A stretch of 64,000 nt of DNA from an uncultured Fodinibius sp. (GCA_913056235.1 CAJXMW010000002.1:124001-188000), one strand, 5' to 3'; shown: positions 16,544-25,953, counted from the first letter of the stretch. Numbers and translations: made by a program. Notes: a model not told the origin generated them from the letters alone.

Positions 16544-18904
16544 TCAGTTATCCTGCTCCGGGATATTGTAGTCAATGCGATCCGGGCGGTAATCCCCAAG
16601 CAGATGTTCAGCAAAATATCGCCAGCGCAGTCGCTCGAAATAGGCTCCATATTCCCCTTGATAGCCATGCCGTTGCCCTGGAAGCATCATGAAATCGAAT
16701 TTCTTTTCGTGCTTGATCAGCGCGTTGGCCAGACGGATGGTGTTGGCCGGATGCACATTGTCGTCAACCGTGCCGTGGACCAGCAGCAGATCACCCTCAA
16801 GGTTGCCGGCCAGATCAATATTTGTTTCGATTTCAGACTTAAACTCAGTCTTGGTCGAATCTGAGGAGGTACTATCTGTTTTTACTTTTCGGGTCACGGC
16901 CTCAACCCCGTCGTGGATTTCGCTCCACCACATATTGTAGACATTATTGTCATGGTTACCTGAGGAAGAAACAGCCACATCATAAAAATCGGGATAGGTT
17001 AATAGGGCGGCAGTACTCATGAATCCGCCGCCGGAGTGCCCGTAGATACCTACTTTATCCAAATTGATATAATCGTGCCGTGCCGCGAGTTGCTCAATGC
17101 CGTACTTATTGTCTTTGAGGGGATAATCCCGAAGGTTACCATAACCGAAATTGTGATAATATTTGCTGCGAATGGGGCTGCCGCCGCGTTGGCCCATGGC
17201 AACAACGATGAAACCAAGCTCAGCCAGCGCTTTTTCATCTTCATGGCTAAATCCAATGGGAAAAGGCTCGGTCTGCGGTCCGGGATAGACGTAGCTAATA
17301 ATGGGATAGCTTTTTGTGGAATCGAAATCATTTGGTTTCCACATCACCCCGTAGATGTCGGTAGCGTCATCGGCAGCTTTTACTTTAAACGTTTCAGGTG
17401 CCTGCCAGCCGGCCTCTTTCATGCGGCTGACGTTGGTTTGCTCGAGCGTGGTAATTACTTCGCCGTCTCCGTTACGGAGCACTGATCGCGTTGGCAGATC
17501 TACGCGCGAATAGTTATCCACAAAGTAGTTGCCTTCCTCTGATGCGCTGATCTCGTGTGTTGCGTTCTCGGCTGTCAGCCGTTCCATATCAGAGCCGTCA
17601 AAATTTACTTTGTAAAGCTGCCCGTAATACGGATTCATTCCGTCTTCCTTGCCGTAGGCGGTGAAGTAGAGCGCACGGTCGTTAGTATCGATTTTGGCAA
17701 TATTTCCGGCCGTATAATAACCATCCGTGATGCGATTCTTGAGGTTGCCGTTTTCATCGTAGAGATAGTACTGTCCCCAGCCGGTGCGTTCGCTCCACCA
17801 AATAAACTCTTCACCTCCATTGATAATAGCCAGATTCGAGAGCATTACGTTAAAATAGGGCTTGCTCGTTTCTGAAAATAGTACCTCGGTTTCGCCAGTC
17901 GAGGTGTTGGCTTTGAGCACGTCAACTTTATTCCACTCGCGGTTGCGGCGCAGCATATACAGATAATCGGAGTCCATGCCGGGATAGATGCCGCCATTAT
18001 TGAAAAAGGCGCCGCCGATCACATCATCTTTCCACTCTTTTTTGTCGGTCTCCAGCTTGACGCCATCAGTGTCCTTTAGCGTGTCAGCCTCAAAGGTCCA
18101 TACTTCATGCTGTGGCACATTTTCTTCTCCGGGCATTGGATATTTGTAGGTTTCCAGGGAGGGACGTTCTTTCAGCGAATTAATGACCCAGAGTTCGTTA
18201 ACTTTTCGTTCATCAGTACGTCGTGCATAGAGTTTATTCGAATCTTCAAACCATTCAGCTACTGATCGTAATTTTTTATTGCTGGTCGTATCACCGGCCT
18301 CGGCCTGGAAACTGTACCAGCGTTCGCCGCTGGTAGTGAGCTGGTATTCGGTACTGTCGGGATCGTCGGTCTGCATCAGGTAGAGGTTGTGGTTTTTAGC
18401 GTAGGCAATCCAGGTGCTGTCTGGCGAATAGGTTGCCCATCGTTCACGCTCTTTTTTCTTAACCGAATCGCCTTTAATCAGCCTGTTGTTTTCGAGCTTA
18501 TAGGTAAAGTTGATGCTGTCAACATGGAAAGTGAAAAGCTGATCCTTGGTGTTGTATTTAAACTCTTTCAGGTCAAGCTCTTTGTGATTAAACGGCTTGT
18601 TAAAAATAGTTGCAAGCTGGGCTGACATTTGCTGCCGGTCGAAAAGCGGACGTTTTTCACCTTCTTCGGCATCCACAAAATACCAGTGTTTACCGGATGA
18701 TGTATCATAGCTGTACCAAAATCGGTCTTGATCTTCAATCCAGTGCGGGTTGACTTCGGTACTGCCAGTCATTTTTTCCATCATCCGTTCGGTAAAACGT
18801 TCGGCCTGCTCAAAATTGGCTTTTTGAGCAGTGGCGGATTGAATGGAAGTCACAAAAATGAAAAGGATTGCAAGGGCAATATACCGTGGGATCACAGAAA
18901 GCAT
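16544..18904 (-). CDS. S9 family peptidase (dipeptidyl-peptidase IV type)
   Basis: I choose the ATG at 18904, giving a signal peptide (MLSVIPRYIALAILFIFVTS, cleavage near ATAQ); the frame's earlier start is a TTG. The 786-residue enzyme has an N-terminal beta-propeller (DPPIV_N, about 60-510, with the EWFEDSNKLYARR block) and a C-terminal alpha/beta hydrolase. Catalytic residues: Ser in GHSGGG (about 625), Asp in HGTVDDNV (about 713) and His in GQRHGY (about 743). It would cleave dipeptides, usually after proline, from peptides in the periplasm or outside the cell. Single gene, no operon partners. Confidence 0.92.
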   Translation of the reverse strand: MLSVIPRYIALAILFIFVTSIQSATAQKANFEQAERFTERMMEKMTGSTEVNPHWIEDQDRFWYSYDTSSGKHWYFVDAEEGEKRPLFDRQQMSAQLATIFNKPFNHKELDLKEFKYNTKDQLFTFHVDSINFTYKLENNRLIKGDSVKKKERERWATYSPDSTWIAYAKNHNLYLMQTDDPDSTEYQLTTSGERWYSFQAEAGDTTSNKKLRSVAEWFEDSNKLYARRTDERKVNELWVINSLKERPSLETYKYPMPGEENVPQHEVWTFEADTLKDTDGVKLETDKKEWKDDVIGGAFFNNGGIYPGMDSDYLYMLRRNREWNKVDVLKANTSTGETEVLFSETSKPYFNVMLSNLAIINGGEEFIWWSERTGWGQYYLYDENGNLKNRITDGYYTAGNIAKIDTNDRALYFTAYGKEDGMNPYYGQLYKVNFDGSDMERLTAENATHEISASEEGNYFVDNYSRVDLPTRSVLRNGDGEVITTLEQTNVSRMKEAGWQAPETFKVKAADDATDIYGVMWKPNDFDSTKSYPIISYVYPGPQTEPFPIGFSHEDEKALAELGFIVVAMGQRGGSPIRSKYYHNFGYGNLRDYPLKDNKYGIEQLAARHDYINLDKVGIYGHSGGGFMSTAALLTYPDFYDVAVSSSGNHDNNVYNMWWSEIHDGVEAVTRKVKTDSTSSDSTKTEFKSEIETNIDLAGNLEGDLLLVHGTVDDNVHPANTIRLANALIKHEKKFDFMMLPGQRHGYQGEYGAYFERLRWRYFAEHLLGDYRPDRIDYNIPEQDN

Positions 18905-19077
18905 AACCTGAGATTGGTTTACTGATGGTGAGTGAATCAAAGATTAACTCACTAATTATAAAAATGAATTAAAGGTTACCAATGAAAGGAGCGTAAAAGA
19001 AAGTAAAAGGAGGGAGGAGATAACGATTTGAAAATTCTCAACTACAAAACGGTACCGGATTGAGACGATATATTAAT

Positions 19078-19605
19078 CTATTCGAAATGCTTTTTCTCTT
19101 TTTCATAATCTTCATCAGAGACCAGTCCCTGTTGCCATAATCCTGTCAGATAATCCATCCGCTCCATTGTGCCAGGATCATGTTCCGGCTCTTGAGGCTT
19201 TGTTTTTTGCTTTTTCTGCTGCCGTTCTTTTTCAGCGGCAACGGCCTTGTCGAGCATGCCTTTTAGATTATGGGGATTTTCCAGTCCCCGCAGGACCATT
19301 TCGGAAGCTGATGTATGTACTACAATATTTCCAACATCCAATTTGTTCTGCAACCAGGATTGTTGAACCTCAATCTGTTCAATATTTACCAAGTCAATGT
19401 TACGCTGGTATTTGTTATCCTTTGATGATATCTGGGTATCACTAAAGGTGTAGGAATACGTTTTCTGGCGCTGATAAACCCAGTACAGTCCAATCAGTCC
19501 CACACCAAACAAGGGCACGAATAACAGGGAAATAACATATCCAAGGATATGGTTTTTCCAGCTCGGTTCCAGGGCAACGGTTTTTTGTTTTGATTGGTCA
19601 GTCAT
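19078..19605 (-). CDS. PH domain and SHOCT-like membrane protein
   Basis: The 175-residue protein starts with a basic tail and two closely spaced hydrophobic segments (about 21-42), followed by a bacterial PH-like domain (about 45-110: TFSDTQISSKDNKYQRNIDLVNIEQIEV and VLRGLENPHNLKGMLDKAV). The C-terminal MDYLTGLWQQGLVSDEDYEKEKKHFE is a SHOCT motif, a short helical hairpin often found at protein ends and thought to mediate oligomerisation. Function is unknown. It is divergent from ccmC with a 170-base intergenic region. Confidence 0.7.
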   Translation of the reverse strand: MTDQSKQKTVALEPSWKNHILGYVISLLFVPLFGVGLIGLYWVYQRQKTYSYTFSDTQISSKDNKYQRNIDLVNIEQIEVQQSWLQNKLDVGNIVVHTSASEMVLRGLENPHNLKGMLDKAVAAEKERQQKKQKTKPQEPEHDPGTMERMDYLTGLWQQGLVSDEDYEKEKKHFE

Positions 19606-19777
19606 AAGATAGTTGGTTTATGAGTGCGGCTTCATTAAACCTTAAAATTAGTATCATAAACTTAGGCAAAATTCGCCAAATCCGAAGGTGAAAAAACTAA
19701 TTTTTCCATATCAGATTTCGTATATTAGAAAGCTTTTTTAGTTTCTTATAAAGGATTGATGATAAATAAGTTGATTG

Positions 19778-20446
19778 ATGAGTCTTAAGCCCTGGAAATA
19801 CATTGTTGCCATCTGGATGACAGGGGTGATTATAGCTGGATTCTTGATCCCCATTCCAGAGATTCCCATCCTCTTGGAATCGGCACGCAACCTGTTTTTG
19901 CACGTGCCCATGTGGTTTACGATGGCCGTTTGTTTTGCTGCAGGCCTATATTACAGTATTCGCTACTTGAATAATCCGCAGAGGAAATTTGATCGCAAAG
20001 CGGAAACAGCGACCCAGGTGGGACTTATTTTTGGTATTTGCGGGCTGATTACCGGGTCGGTCTGGGCGCGATTTACATGGGGTACATGGTGGACATTTGC
20101 AGAGCCGCGTATGAACCTGTCGGCTTTGGGAATGATGATATACGTCGCTTATTTTGTGTTGCGAACGGCCTTTGACAATCCGGAGAAACGCGCTAAAATT
20201 GCAGCAGTCTTTAATGTGTTTGCGGCAACGACAATCCCATTTTTACTGTATATTATTCCCCGGCAGTTGCCGAGTTTGCATCCCGGGGCCGATGGAAATC
20301 CCGCATTCAGCGAAATAACAGCACCTGAGTTGCGGTATATTTTTTACCCGGCCGTGATAGGATTTATTGCCTTGGCCGTTTGGCTCAATGATATTTTAAA
20401 TCGGTACAAAACTGTTAAGCATATAACCGAACAGCAGCGAGCATGA
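19778..20446 (+). CDS. ccmC: cytochrome c maturation protein CcmC (haem handling)
   Basis: CcmC loads haem on CcmE in the inner membrane. The 222-residue protein has six predicted membrane segments and the periplasmic tryptophan-rich loop WGTWWTFAEPRMN (about residues 101-113), the WWD region; note that the usual Asp of WxWD appears here as FAEP, a variant form. The external histidine ligand is likely His in LFLHVPMWF (about 41). I start at the ATG 19778, not the preceding TTG. The stop overlaps the next gene by four bases. The usual upstream neighbours ccmA and ccmB are absent; a PH-domain gene on the other strand lies there instead. Confidence 0.88.
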   Translation: MSLKPWKYIVAIWMTGVIIAGFLIPIPEIPILLESARNLFLHVPMWFTMAVCFAAGLYYSIRYLNNPQRKFDRKAETATQVGLIFGICGLITGSVWARFTWGTWWTFAEPRMNLSALGMMIYVAYFVLRTAFDNPEKRAKIAAVFNVFAATTIPFLLYIIPRQLPSLHPGADGNPAFSEITAPELRYIFYPAVIGFIALAVWLNDILNRYKTVKHITEQQRA

Positions 20447-20715
20447 TATTTAACCTCATTCAGGTACAAGAAGATACGGTTGCAGCCGTTGATACATTGA
20501 CAAAGAGTTATTCCCAGAAATGGGATGCTGCTTCCGGGTTGGAGCACGCGAGCCCTATGATCAAGGCAGTAGCATCGAACGATCTTATTTTTATCGTACT
20601 TGGAGTAAGTCTTATAATCTGGTTTGTACTGCTATTTTTTATCATTCGAGTAGATAAAAAGGTGGGCAAGCTGGAAGAAGAAATTGAACAATCTAAGGCA
20701 AAAAAAGCATCATGA
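20443..20715 (+). CDS. ccmD: CcmD family protein
   Basis: The 90-residue protein has a polar N-terminal half, one hydrophobic membrane segment (FIVLGVSLIIWFVLLFFII, about 50-68) and a charged cytosolic tail (VDKKVGKLEEEIEQ). CcmD proteins are small and poorly conserved; this one is named from its single membrane helix and its place between ccmC and ccmE, overlapping each by four bases. In E. coli CcmD helps release haem-loaded CcmE from CcmABC. The N-terminal stretch is longer than usual for CcmD (about 45 residues before the helix). Confidence 0.75.
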   Translation: MIFNLIQVQEDTVAAVDTLTKSYSQKWDAASGLEHASPMIKAVASNDLIFIVLGVSLIIWFVLLFFIIRVDKKVGKLEEEIEQSKAKKAS

Positions 20716-21113
20716 AACCAAAGGTATTAGTTGGCATAATTGCTATTGTCGGGTTTACCTCTCTTTTGATGTACAACTTTGGCAACAGCATCAGCACATA
20801 TGTGAATTTTGAGCAAGCTTCCGGCATGGAAGGCGCCCACGTAGTTGGTACACTCGACAAGTCGAAAGATTTCGGCTTTTCGATGGAGAGCAAACAATTC
20901 TCTTTCCATTTGAAAGATCAGGCCGGTAACGTGCGACGCGTAGTGTATCCGAAGCCCAAACCCAACAACTTTGAACAGGCCGACCGCATCGTCGTTATCG
21001 GCAAGATGAAGGGTGATGTCTTCTATGCCAACGACATGCTGATGAAATGCCCCTCGAAGTACAACAACACGGATGCTTCTCAATTCAAACAAGCGAACGC
21101 CTCTAAGAGTTAG
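20712..21113 (+). CDS. ccmE: cytochrome c maturation haem chaperone CcmE, cysteine (CxxxY) form
   Basis: The 133-residue protein has an N-terminal signal-anchor (VLVGIIAIVGFTSLLMYNFG) and an OB-fold periplasmic domain with the FEQAxRIVVIGKM block. The haem-binding site of CcmE is normally HxxxY (His130 in E. coli); here the motif is CPSKY with Cys113 and Tyr117. CxxxY forms are known from archaea and Desulfovibrio, where the cysteine binds haem covalently. There is no His at the position, so the classical chemistry is not used. It overlaps ccmD and is followed by ccmF. Confidence 0.92.
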   Translation: MKPKVLVGIIAIVGFTSLLMYNFGNSISTYVNFEQASGMEGAHVVGTLDKSKDFGFSMESKQFSFHLKDQAGNVRRVVYPKPKPNNFEQADRIVVIGKMKGDVFYANDMLMKCPSKYNNTDASQFKQANASKS

Positions 21114-21119
21114 TACCCC

Positions 21120-23609
21120 ATGATCGGATTTGTCGGAGAATTATTTGTCAATGCCGCCTTCCTGTGTTCTATCTTAGCGGTCGTTGGCTACTTTTTATAC
21201 GCCCAAAAAGAAAACAAACGCTATTTCAAGATTTCGAACTGGTTGTTTGGTCTGCAGGGATTATTCCTGCTTGCGGCCTCGGGATTGCTGCTCTATATCA
21301 TCCTAACCCACCAGTTTAATTTCTATTATGCATTTAACTACACCAGTAGTGATCTACAGCTTAAATACCTGATATCAGCCTTCTGGGGCGGCCAGGAGGG
21401 GAGCTTTATGCTCTGGATCCTGTTTTCTACGCTTATTGGGTTTGGCCTGATGCGGTGGACACGAGAGCCCTATCGGGGTCCTGTGCTTTTCTTCTTAACG
21501 CTCACGCAGGTATTTCTGTTTACCATGATTTCGGGGATCCACATCGGGGATTTTACGCTCGGCGCTTCGCCCTTCCGCACGCTGGCCGAGGCGATGCCCA
21601 ACGCTCCCTTTCTGCAATCCAATCCCGATTTTGTGCCGGAGGATGGCAAGGGACTTAACGACCTGCTAAAAAGTCCCTGGATGATGATTCATCCGCCGAT
21701 CCTGTTTCTCGGTTTCTCCATGATGACCATCCCATACTGTTTTGCGATGGCTGCTCTCTGGAAGCGAAAATACAACGAGTGGGTAGATCATGCGCTGCCA
21801 TGGACGCTCGGTGCGAACATTGCACTGTTGACAGCCATTTTTCTCGGCGGCTACTGGGCGTATGTCACGCTTTCCTTTGGCGGCTACTGGGCCTGGGATC
21901 CCGTAGAAAATGCTTCCTTTGTACCGTGGTTGTTAGGTACGGCGGGCATCCACATGATGATTATCCAGCGCAAAAGTTCGACCTCCCAAAAAGCATCCAT
22001 TGCTTTTGCCATATTGGCCTACGTGGCCGTTGTGTATGAGACGTTCCTTACACGGTCAGGGATTTTGGCAGATTCCTCGGTCCATAGTTTCGTAGATCTT
22101 GGCCTCTATAATCAGCTTATCTTGTTTATGGTGGCTGTTACCGGCATTGGGTTGGGCCTGTTCTTTTATCGATATAAAGAGCTGCCAACCCAAGATAAAG
22201 AGTCGAAATTTTTGAGCCGCGAGTTCCTGACCTTTAGCGGGTCTATGGTACTATTTCTGATAGGACTAATTATTGCTCTTGGCACCAGTTCGCCCGTGAT
22301 TGGAAGGTTGTTCGTTGAGAATCCCACGCCACCAGAGGTGAGTTTCTATAACGAGTGGACGATGCCAATGGCGATTCTTGCTGGATTCTTGACGGTGTTG
22401 GGACAGTACATGTTTTGGAAAAAGCAGGATGCTGAATCGCTGGCAGAAGAACTTACATGGCCGGTAGCTATTACCTGCGTAGCTACGTTAGCTACTATTA
22501 TGATTGGCGGAGTGCGGGATCTTTACTATATGCTTTATTTACTGGCCGCCTGGTTTGCGGTGATTGGCAATAGTGTTATCATGTGGCGACTGATTCGTAA
22601 AAAAGCACTTCTGATTGGTGGTACCTTATCGCATGTAGGCTTTGGTATTTTGCTTCTTGGGATTTTAGCGTCATCGGCCTACAACGAAAATTTATTAAGC
22701 TCTTCCGTCCAACAATATAATAATGCCATAGAGCGAGGCGAAGTGACCGACGAACAGGGCTTCCAGGTGACGCAAAAAGTAAACCTGATGGAATTGAAGC
22801 TTAATGAGCCGAAAATAATTAATGATAAGTACAAAGTTACCTACGAAGGATACACGTTGAAAGATCAGGCCCGTCCGGGTCAGCAGCAATATCGCATCAA
22901 GTTTGAACCCGCTGACGGTGAGGGTAGTCAATTTATGATGAAACCGGAGGTGTATCCGATGTTGTCGTCCTCTTCTGCCTCCAATATACAGTGGTCGGTG
23001 GATCCCGATGTACGTTCTGGCCTGTTCAGTGATATTTATCTCTACGTTTCGGGAAGCTCCTATGTGAAGCGCAAAAACGACGAAGCCAAAGAACAGGCAA
23101 AGCAGGCGCAACCTGCCTCCATGGAAAGCCAAACAGATTCGGCCAACGTCCAGAAAGTGACTGTTAAACGGGGCGAAACTATTCCGGTTGGACCCTTCGA
23201 TTTGACCTTTAACAGCTATGGAGAGGTCAGTGATTCCACTTTTACCGATAGCGTATCAGTAGCCATTCGAGCAAACCTAAAACTGACCGAGCGCGGTAGC
23301 GATAGTTCGGTCTCACTTCGTCCACTATTCTCGGTGTATACCCAAGATGGTGAAAACTGGTCGTATTCACCGCCAGTGACTATTCCGGGTCACGACGCCA
23401 CCATTCGATTTACGAGCGTAGATCCTTCGCAGGGAGGAATTGAGTTGTCAATCACCGGCATCGATGAGAATGTAGAAAAAGAATGGGTGTTGGTAACCGC
23501 AGAGGAAAAACCGTTTATTTCGGTCGTTTGGCTGGGCACATTTCTGTTGATGGCTGGATTTAGCGTTTCCATTTTCCGACATTGGGATCGAGAGCGCAAA
23601 AAAACCTAA
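21120..23609 (+). CDS. ccmF: cytochrome c haem lyase subunit CcmF
   Basis: CcmF is the large membrane subunit that joins haem to apocytochrome c. The 829-residue protein has many membrane segments, a WGGQEGS block near residue 91 and the WWD loop GGYWAWDPVENASFVPW (about 253-269), plus a large C-terminal periplasmic domain (about 505-800) and a last helix (ISVVWLGTFLLMAGFSVSIF). It is longer than the E. coli protein (about 650), as in Bacteroidota-type CcmF. Its ATG is six bases after the ccmE stop. No ccmG or ccmH thioredoxin-type genes follow. Confidence 0.95.
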   Translation: MIGFVGELFVNAAFLCSILAVVGYFLYAQKENKRYFKISNWLFGLQGLFLLAASGLLLYIILTHQFNFYYAFNYTSSDLQLKYLISAFWGGQEGSFMLWILFSTLIGFGLMRWTREPYRGPVLFFLTLTQVFLFTMISGIHIGDFTLGASPFRTLAEAMPNAPFLQSNPDFVPEDGKGLNDLLKSPWMMIHPPILFLGFSMMTIPYCFAMAALWKRKYNEWVDHALPWTLGANIALLTAIFLGGYWAYVTLSFGGYWAWDPVENASFVPWLLGTAGIHMMIIQRKSSTSQKASIAFAILAYVAVVYETFLTRSGILADSSVHSFVDLGLYNQLILFMVAVTGIGLGLFFYRYKELPTQDKESKFLSREFLTFSGSMVLFLIGLIIALGTSSPVIGRLFVENPTPPEVSFYNEWTMPMAILAGFLTVLGQYMFWKKQDAESLAEELTWPVAITCVATLATIMIGGVRDLYYMLYLLAAWFAVIGNSVIMWRLIRKKALLIGGTLSHVGFGILLLGILASSAYNENLLSSSVQQYNNAIERGEVTDEQGFQVTQKVNLMELKLNEPKIINDKYKVTYEGYTLKDQARPGQQQYRIKFEPADGEGSQFMMKPEVYPMLSSSSASNIQWSVDPDVRSGLFSDIYLYVSGSSYVKRKNDEAKEQAKQAQPASMESQTDSANVQKVTVKRGETIPVGPFDLTFNSYGEVSDSTFTDSVSVAIRANLKLTERGSDSSVSLRPLFSVYTQDGENWSYSPPVTIPGHDATIRFTSVDPSQGGIELSITGIDENVEKEWVLVTAEEKPFISVVWLGTFLLMAGFSVSIFRHWDRERKKT

Positions 23610-23630
23610 TTGAGTTAAACGGACTTTGAG

Positions 23631-24293
23631 ATGAATCGGGCCCTGCCGATAATTATTGTTTTATTGGGAATTATTCTCGGGGCCAATACATCCGCTACGG
23701 CACAAACCGATGCCGATTTACCCGATCCCAAAATTGCTTTTCTGAAGTCGCTGGCAGTTCCCGGATGGGGGCATTACTATGTCAACAAATCCAACTGGAC
23801 GCGGGGTCAGTATCACCTAGCTGCTGAAGCCACCCTCATTTTGAGCTACTTCGGGTTTTCCATCCATTCAAACAATTTGCAGCAGAACTGGTACTCCTAT
23901 GGTCGTGCCAAAGCGGGTGTTCCCATTGAGGGGCGCAGTCGTCGGTTTCAATTGGCCGTGGGGGATTTTGATAATCTACAAGCCTATAACGATTATCAGC
24001 TCCGCAGGCGAAACTGGGATCGCCTGTTTGAAAATACGCCCGAAAACCAGTGGAACTGGGATAGCCCGTCCGAACGCTCACAATATGAAGATATTCGCAG
24101 CCGGTTTGAGCGTATCGATCAACAGTTGCCGGCTCTACTGGCCCTGATGGCGGTAAATCGAGTGATAAGTGGCATCAGTGCCTATAACCGTGCCCAGAAG
24201 CAAGCAGCGGAACGTTCGGTAAGCAGTGCAGTTTATCTATCTCCGTACCATTTTACCGGCGGTATTGTAGCAAATGTTAAAGTTGGATTTTAA
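23631..24293 (+). CDS. DUF5683-like exported protein
   Basis: The 220-residue protein has a signal peptide (ALPIIIVLLGIILGANTSATAQ) and a conserved block KIAFLKSLAVPGWGHYYVNKSNW that marks the DUF5683 family of Bacteroidota and relatives, followed by a hydrophobic segment and a helical region with many aromatic and charged residues. Its role is unknown; the family may be envelope associated. The gene lies 21 bases after ccmF and three bases before truA, so it is likely in the same transcript. Confidence 0.72.
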   Translation: MNRALPIIIVLLGIILGANTSATAQTDADLPDPKIAFLKSLAVPGWGHYYVNKSNWTRGQYHLAAEATLILSYFGFSIHSNNLQQNWYSYGRAKAGVPIEGRSRRFQLAVGDFDNLQAYNDYQLRRRNWDRLFENTPENQWNWDSPSERSQYEDIRSRFERIDQQLPALLALMAVNRVISGISAYNRAQKQAAERSVSSAVYLSPYHFTGGIVANVKVGF

Positions 24294-24296
24294 GCA

Positions 24297-25034
24297 ATGC
24301 CTAGGTACAAGCTCACCATCGAATTTGACGGTACCAACTACAGCGGTTGGCAAAAACAGCCCAATGCCAACACCGTAGAGGAGGAAGTTGAAGCAGGTTT
24401 ATCCCGCATTTTGACAGAGACCGTAGATGTGATAGGGCAGGGGCGCACCGACAGCGGGGTTCATGCTCAAGGGCAGGTGGCACATTTTGATTTTCCCGAG
24501 CCGCTTGATCCCGACCGTATCTTGTATGCCTTGCTGGGTGTGCTGCCCCATGATATCGCCGTTTGGAAGATGCAGGAAGTGTCAGACGATTTTCATGCTC
24601 GTTTTGATGCGAAAAGCCGATATTACAAATATCAAATTGCCCGCCGCCCGGTTTCGCTGTTGCGAAACATCAGCGAAATGGTGCTCGACGATTTGGATGT
24701 GGAAGCTATGCGGTACTGCGCACAGAAAATTATTGGCACGCACAATTTTGACAGCTTTACCAAGCCCGATAATGACAATCCGGATTCGACCTGTGAGGTA
24801 AGCCGATCGGAATTTATAGATGAAGATCCTTTACTGATATATCACATAGAAGCGAATCGTTTTGTGCGTCACATGGTACGCAGGCTGGTTGGCACTATCA
24901 TAGAGGTGGGAAAAGGCAAACGAGCTGTCGATGAATTTACCGATATGATTGAGAATCCGAGTAAACAAAAGAACGCTCACGGGGCCTCAGCCAAGGGGTT
25001 AATCCTCAAAGATGTGAATTACAAAAAGAGTTAA
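24297..25034 (+). CDS. truA: tRNA pseudouridine(38-40) synthase TruA
   Basis: TruA converts uridines 38-40 of the tRNA anticodon stem to pseudouridine. The 245-residue protein begins RYKLTIEFDGTNYSGWQKQP and carries the catalytic Asp in GQGRTDSGVHA (about residues 46-56), and the NRFVRHMVRRLVGTIIEVG motif near the C-terminus. Length is normal. It is the last gene of the ccm-containing run and ends 83 bases before the tRNA-Asn gene, with the tRNA promoter just downstream. Confidence 0.96.
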   Translation: MPRYKLTIEFDGTNYSGWQKQPNANTVEEEVEAGLSRILTETVDVIGQGRTDSGVHAQGQVAHFDFPEPLDPDRILYALLGVLPHDIAVWKMQEVSDDFHARFDAKSRYYKYQIARRPVSLLRNISEMVLDDLDVEAMRYCAQKIIGTHNFDSFTKPDNDNPDSTCEVSRSEFIDEDPLLIYHIEANRFVRHMVRRLVGTIIEVGKGKRAVDEFTDMIENPSKQKNAHGASAKGLILKDVNYKKS

Positions 25035-25041
25035 AAAAATC

Positions 25042-25073
25042 TTGACTTGAATTACCATTATCCGTTATATTTG
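25042..25073 (+). promoter_or_regulatory. promoter of tRNA-Asn
   Basis: TTGACT at 25042-25047, then a 17-base spacer and TTATAT at 25065-25070; the last box also reads TATATTTG (25066-25073), an exact match to the Bacteroidota -7 consensus TAnnTTTG. It is 44 bases upstream of the tRNA, the expected distance for a short leader. Confidence 0.7.
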
Positions 25074-25117
25074 TGCTCTCTTTGAAACGGTTGCTACAAA
25101 TTGTTGAGAAGATACAA

Positions 25118-25192
25118 TCCTCGGTAGCTCAGGGGCAGAGCAAGCGGCTGTTAACCGCTGGGTCGTAGGTTCGAATCCTACCCGGGGAGCCA
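25118..25192 (+). tRNA. tRNA-Asn(GTT)
   Basis: The 75-base gene folds into a full cloverleaf with the CCA tail encoded: acceptor stem TCCTCGG with CCGGGGA (one T-G pair), D-arm GCTC/GAGC, anticodon stem AGCGG/CCGCT with loop CTGTTAA (anticodon GTT at 25150-25152), T-stem GTAGG/CCTAC with loop TTCGAAT, discriminator G. The anticodon reads Asn codons. A strong hairpin with a T-run follows 12 bases after the 3' end, and the decayed serine recombinase ends five bases after the CCA. Confidence 0.97.
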
Positions 25193-25196
25193 CGCA

Positions 25197-25932
25197 TCAC
25201 TTAGTGCGAACCTGAACTTTTTCGGGTTCGCACTTTTTTATTTCAGTCCATTCTGCTTCCAGCTTTTTGTCAGCTATATAACTGCTCTCTACCTTTCCTG
25301 AGTTATCAGTGTCTACATGAAAAATAACTGATTGGATCACAGTTTTCATTAAGTCTTCTATCAGCACAGAATTAGTTTCATCGCACAGTTTTAAAAATTC
25401 TTGGAGAATAGATTGCAGGTATCATCATCTATTACTTGTCTGTTTTCGGAGCCTCTTTTCTTTTTTTACAATACTCCAGTTCATGTTCAATCCTTTACCT
25501 CTCTAGCTGCCGGTTATCAAGCTGCTCTTGGTACAGCTCAGCGGATGGGGCATCAGGTTTTTTTGCGAGGAGTTTAAGCGTATTGTTGATGTCCTTTTTG
25601 GTGACCTTTAGAGCATCTGTCAACTGCTTGGTTTTTTGATCAGTAGACTCCAGTTCAGTCTCATTTTCAAACGAAGCTCTATCCTTCATGGCCTTAGAAG
25701 TTCAGGCTCTTTCAACAGGAATTTTACAGTATGGCGGACAAAATCATCAGTGATCAAACAGATAAATCTTTTGGAGCATGGTCTTTAGTTTTGCCTTCCT
25801 TATTTTTCTTGATGCATCTGTAGTAATGGTACTTCTTACTAGTGCTTGATTTGGTGGTTCTGGTAGTAGTGAAGGGGCTGTCACAAAAGCCACATCCTAT
25901 CAGGTCATTTAAGACTGCAGGTAGAGCAGTAT
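25197..25932 (-). pseudogene. decayed serine recombinase (C-terminal half)
   Basis: On the minus strand the pieces of a large serine recombinase C-terminus can be read in order but in different frames: the zinc-ribbon start (LNDLIGCGFCDSPF with the third ligand in KYHYYRC) at about 25910-25770, then DDFVRHTVKFLLKEPELL, a coiled-coil helix (TKQLTDALKVTKKDINNTLK, about 25690-25495), and a C-terminal tail ending VQVRTK with a TGA at 25197. At least three frame changes or stops separate them. The N-terminal resolvase domain with the catalytic serine is not found upstream. It is the remnant of an integrated element beside the tRNA-Asn. Confidence 0.75.
25204..25239 (+). terminator. terminator after tRNA-Asn
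   Basis: A 13-bp stem (GTGCGAACCTGAA with its near-complement, one G-T pair), a CTTT loop and six T make a strong rho-independent terminator for the tRNA transcript. It lies inside the reading frame of the recombinase remnant on the other strand. Confidence 0.82.
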
Positions 25933-25953
25933 GGACCTGTTATTATAACGTAG

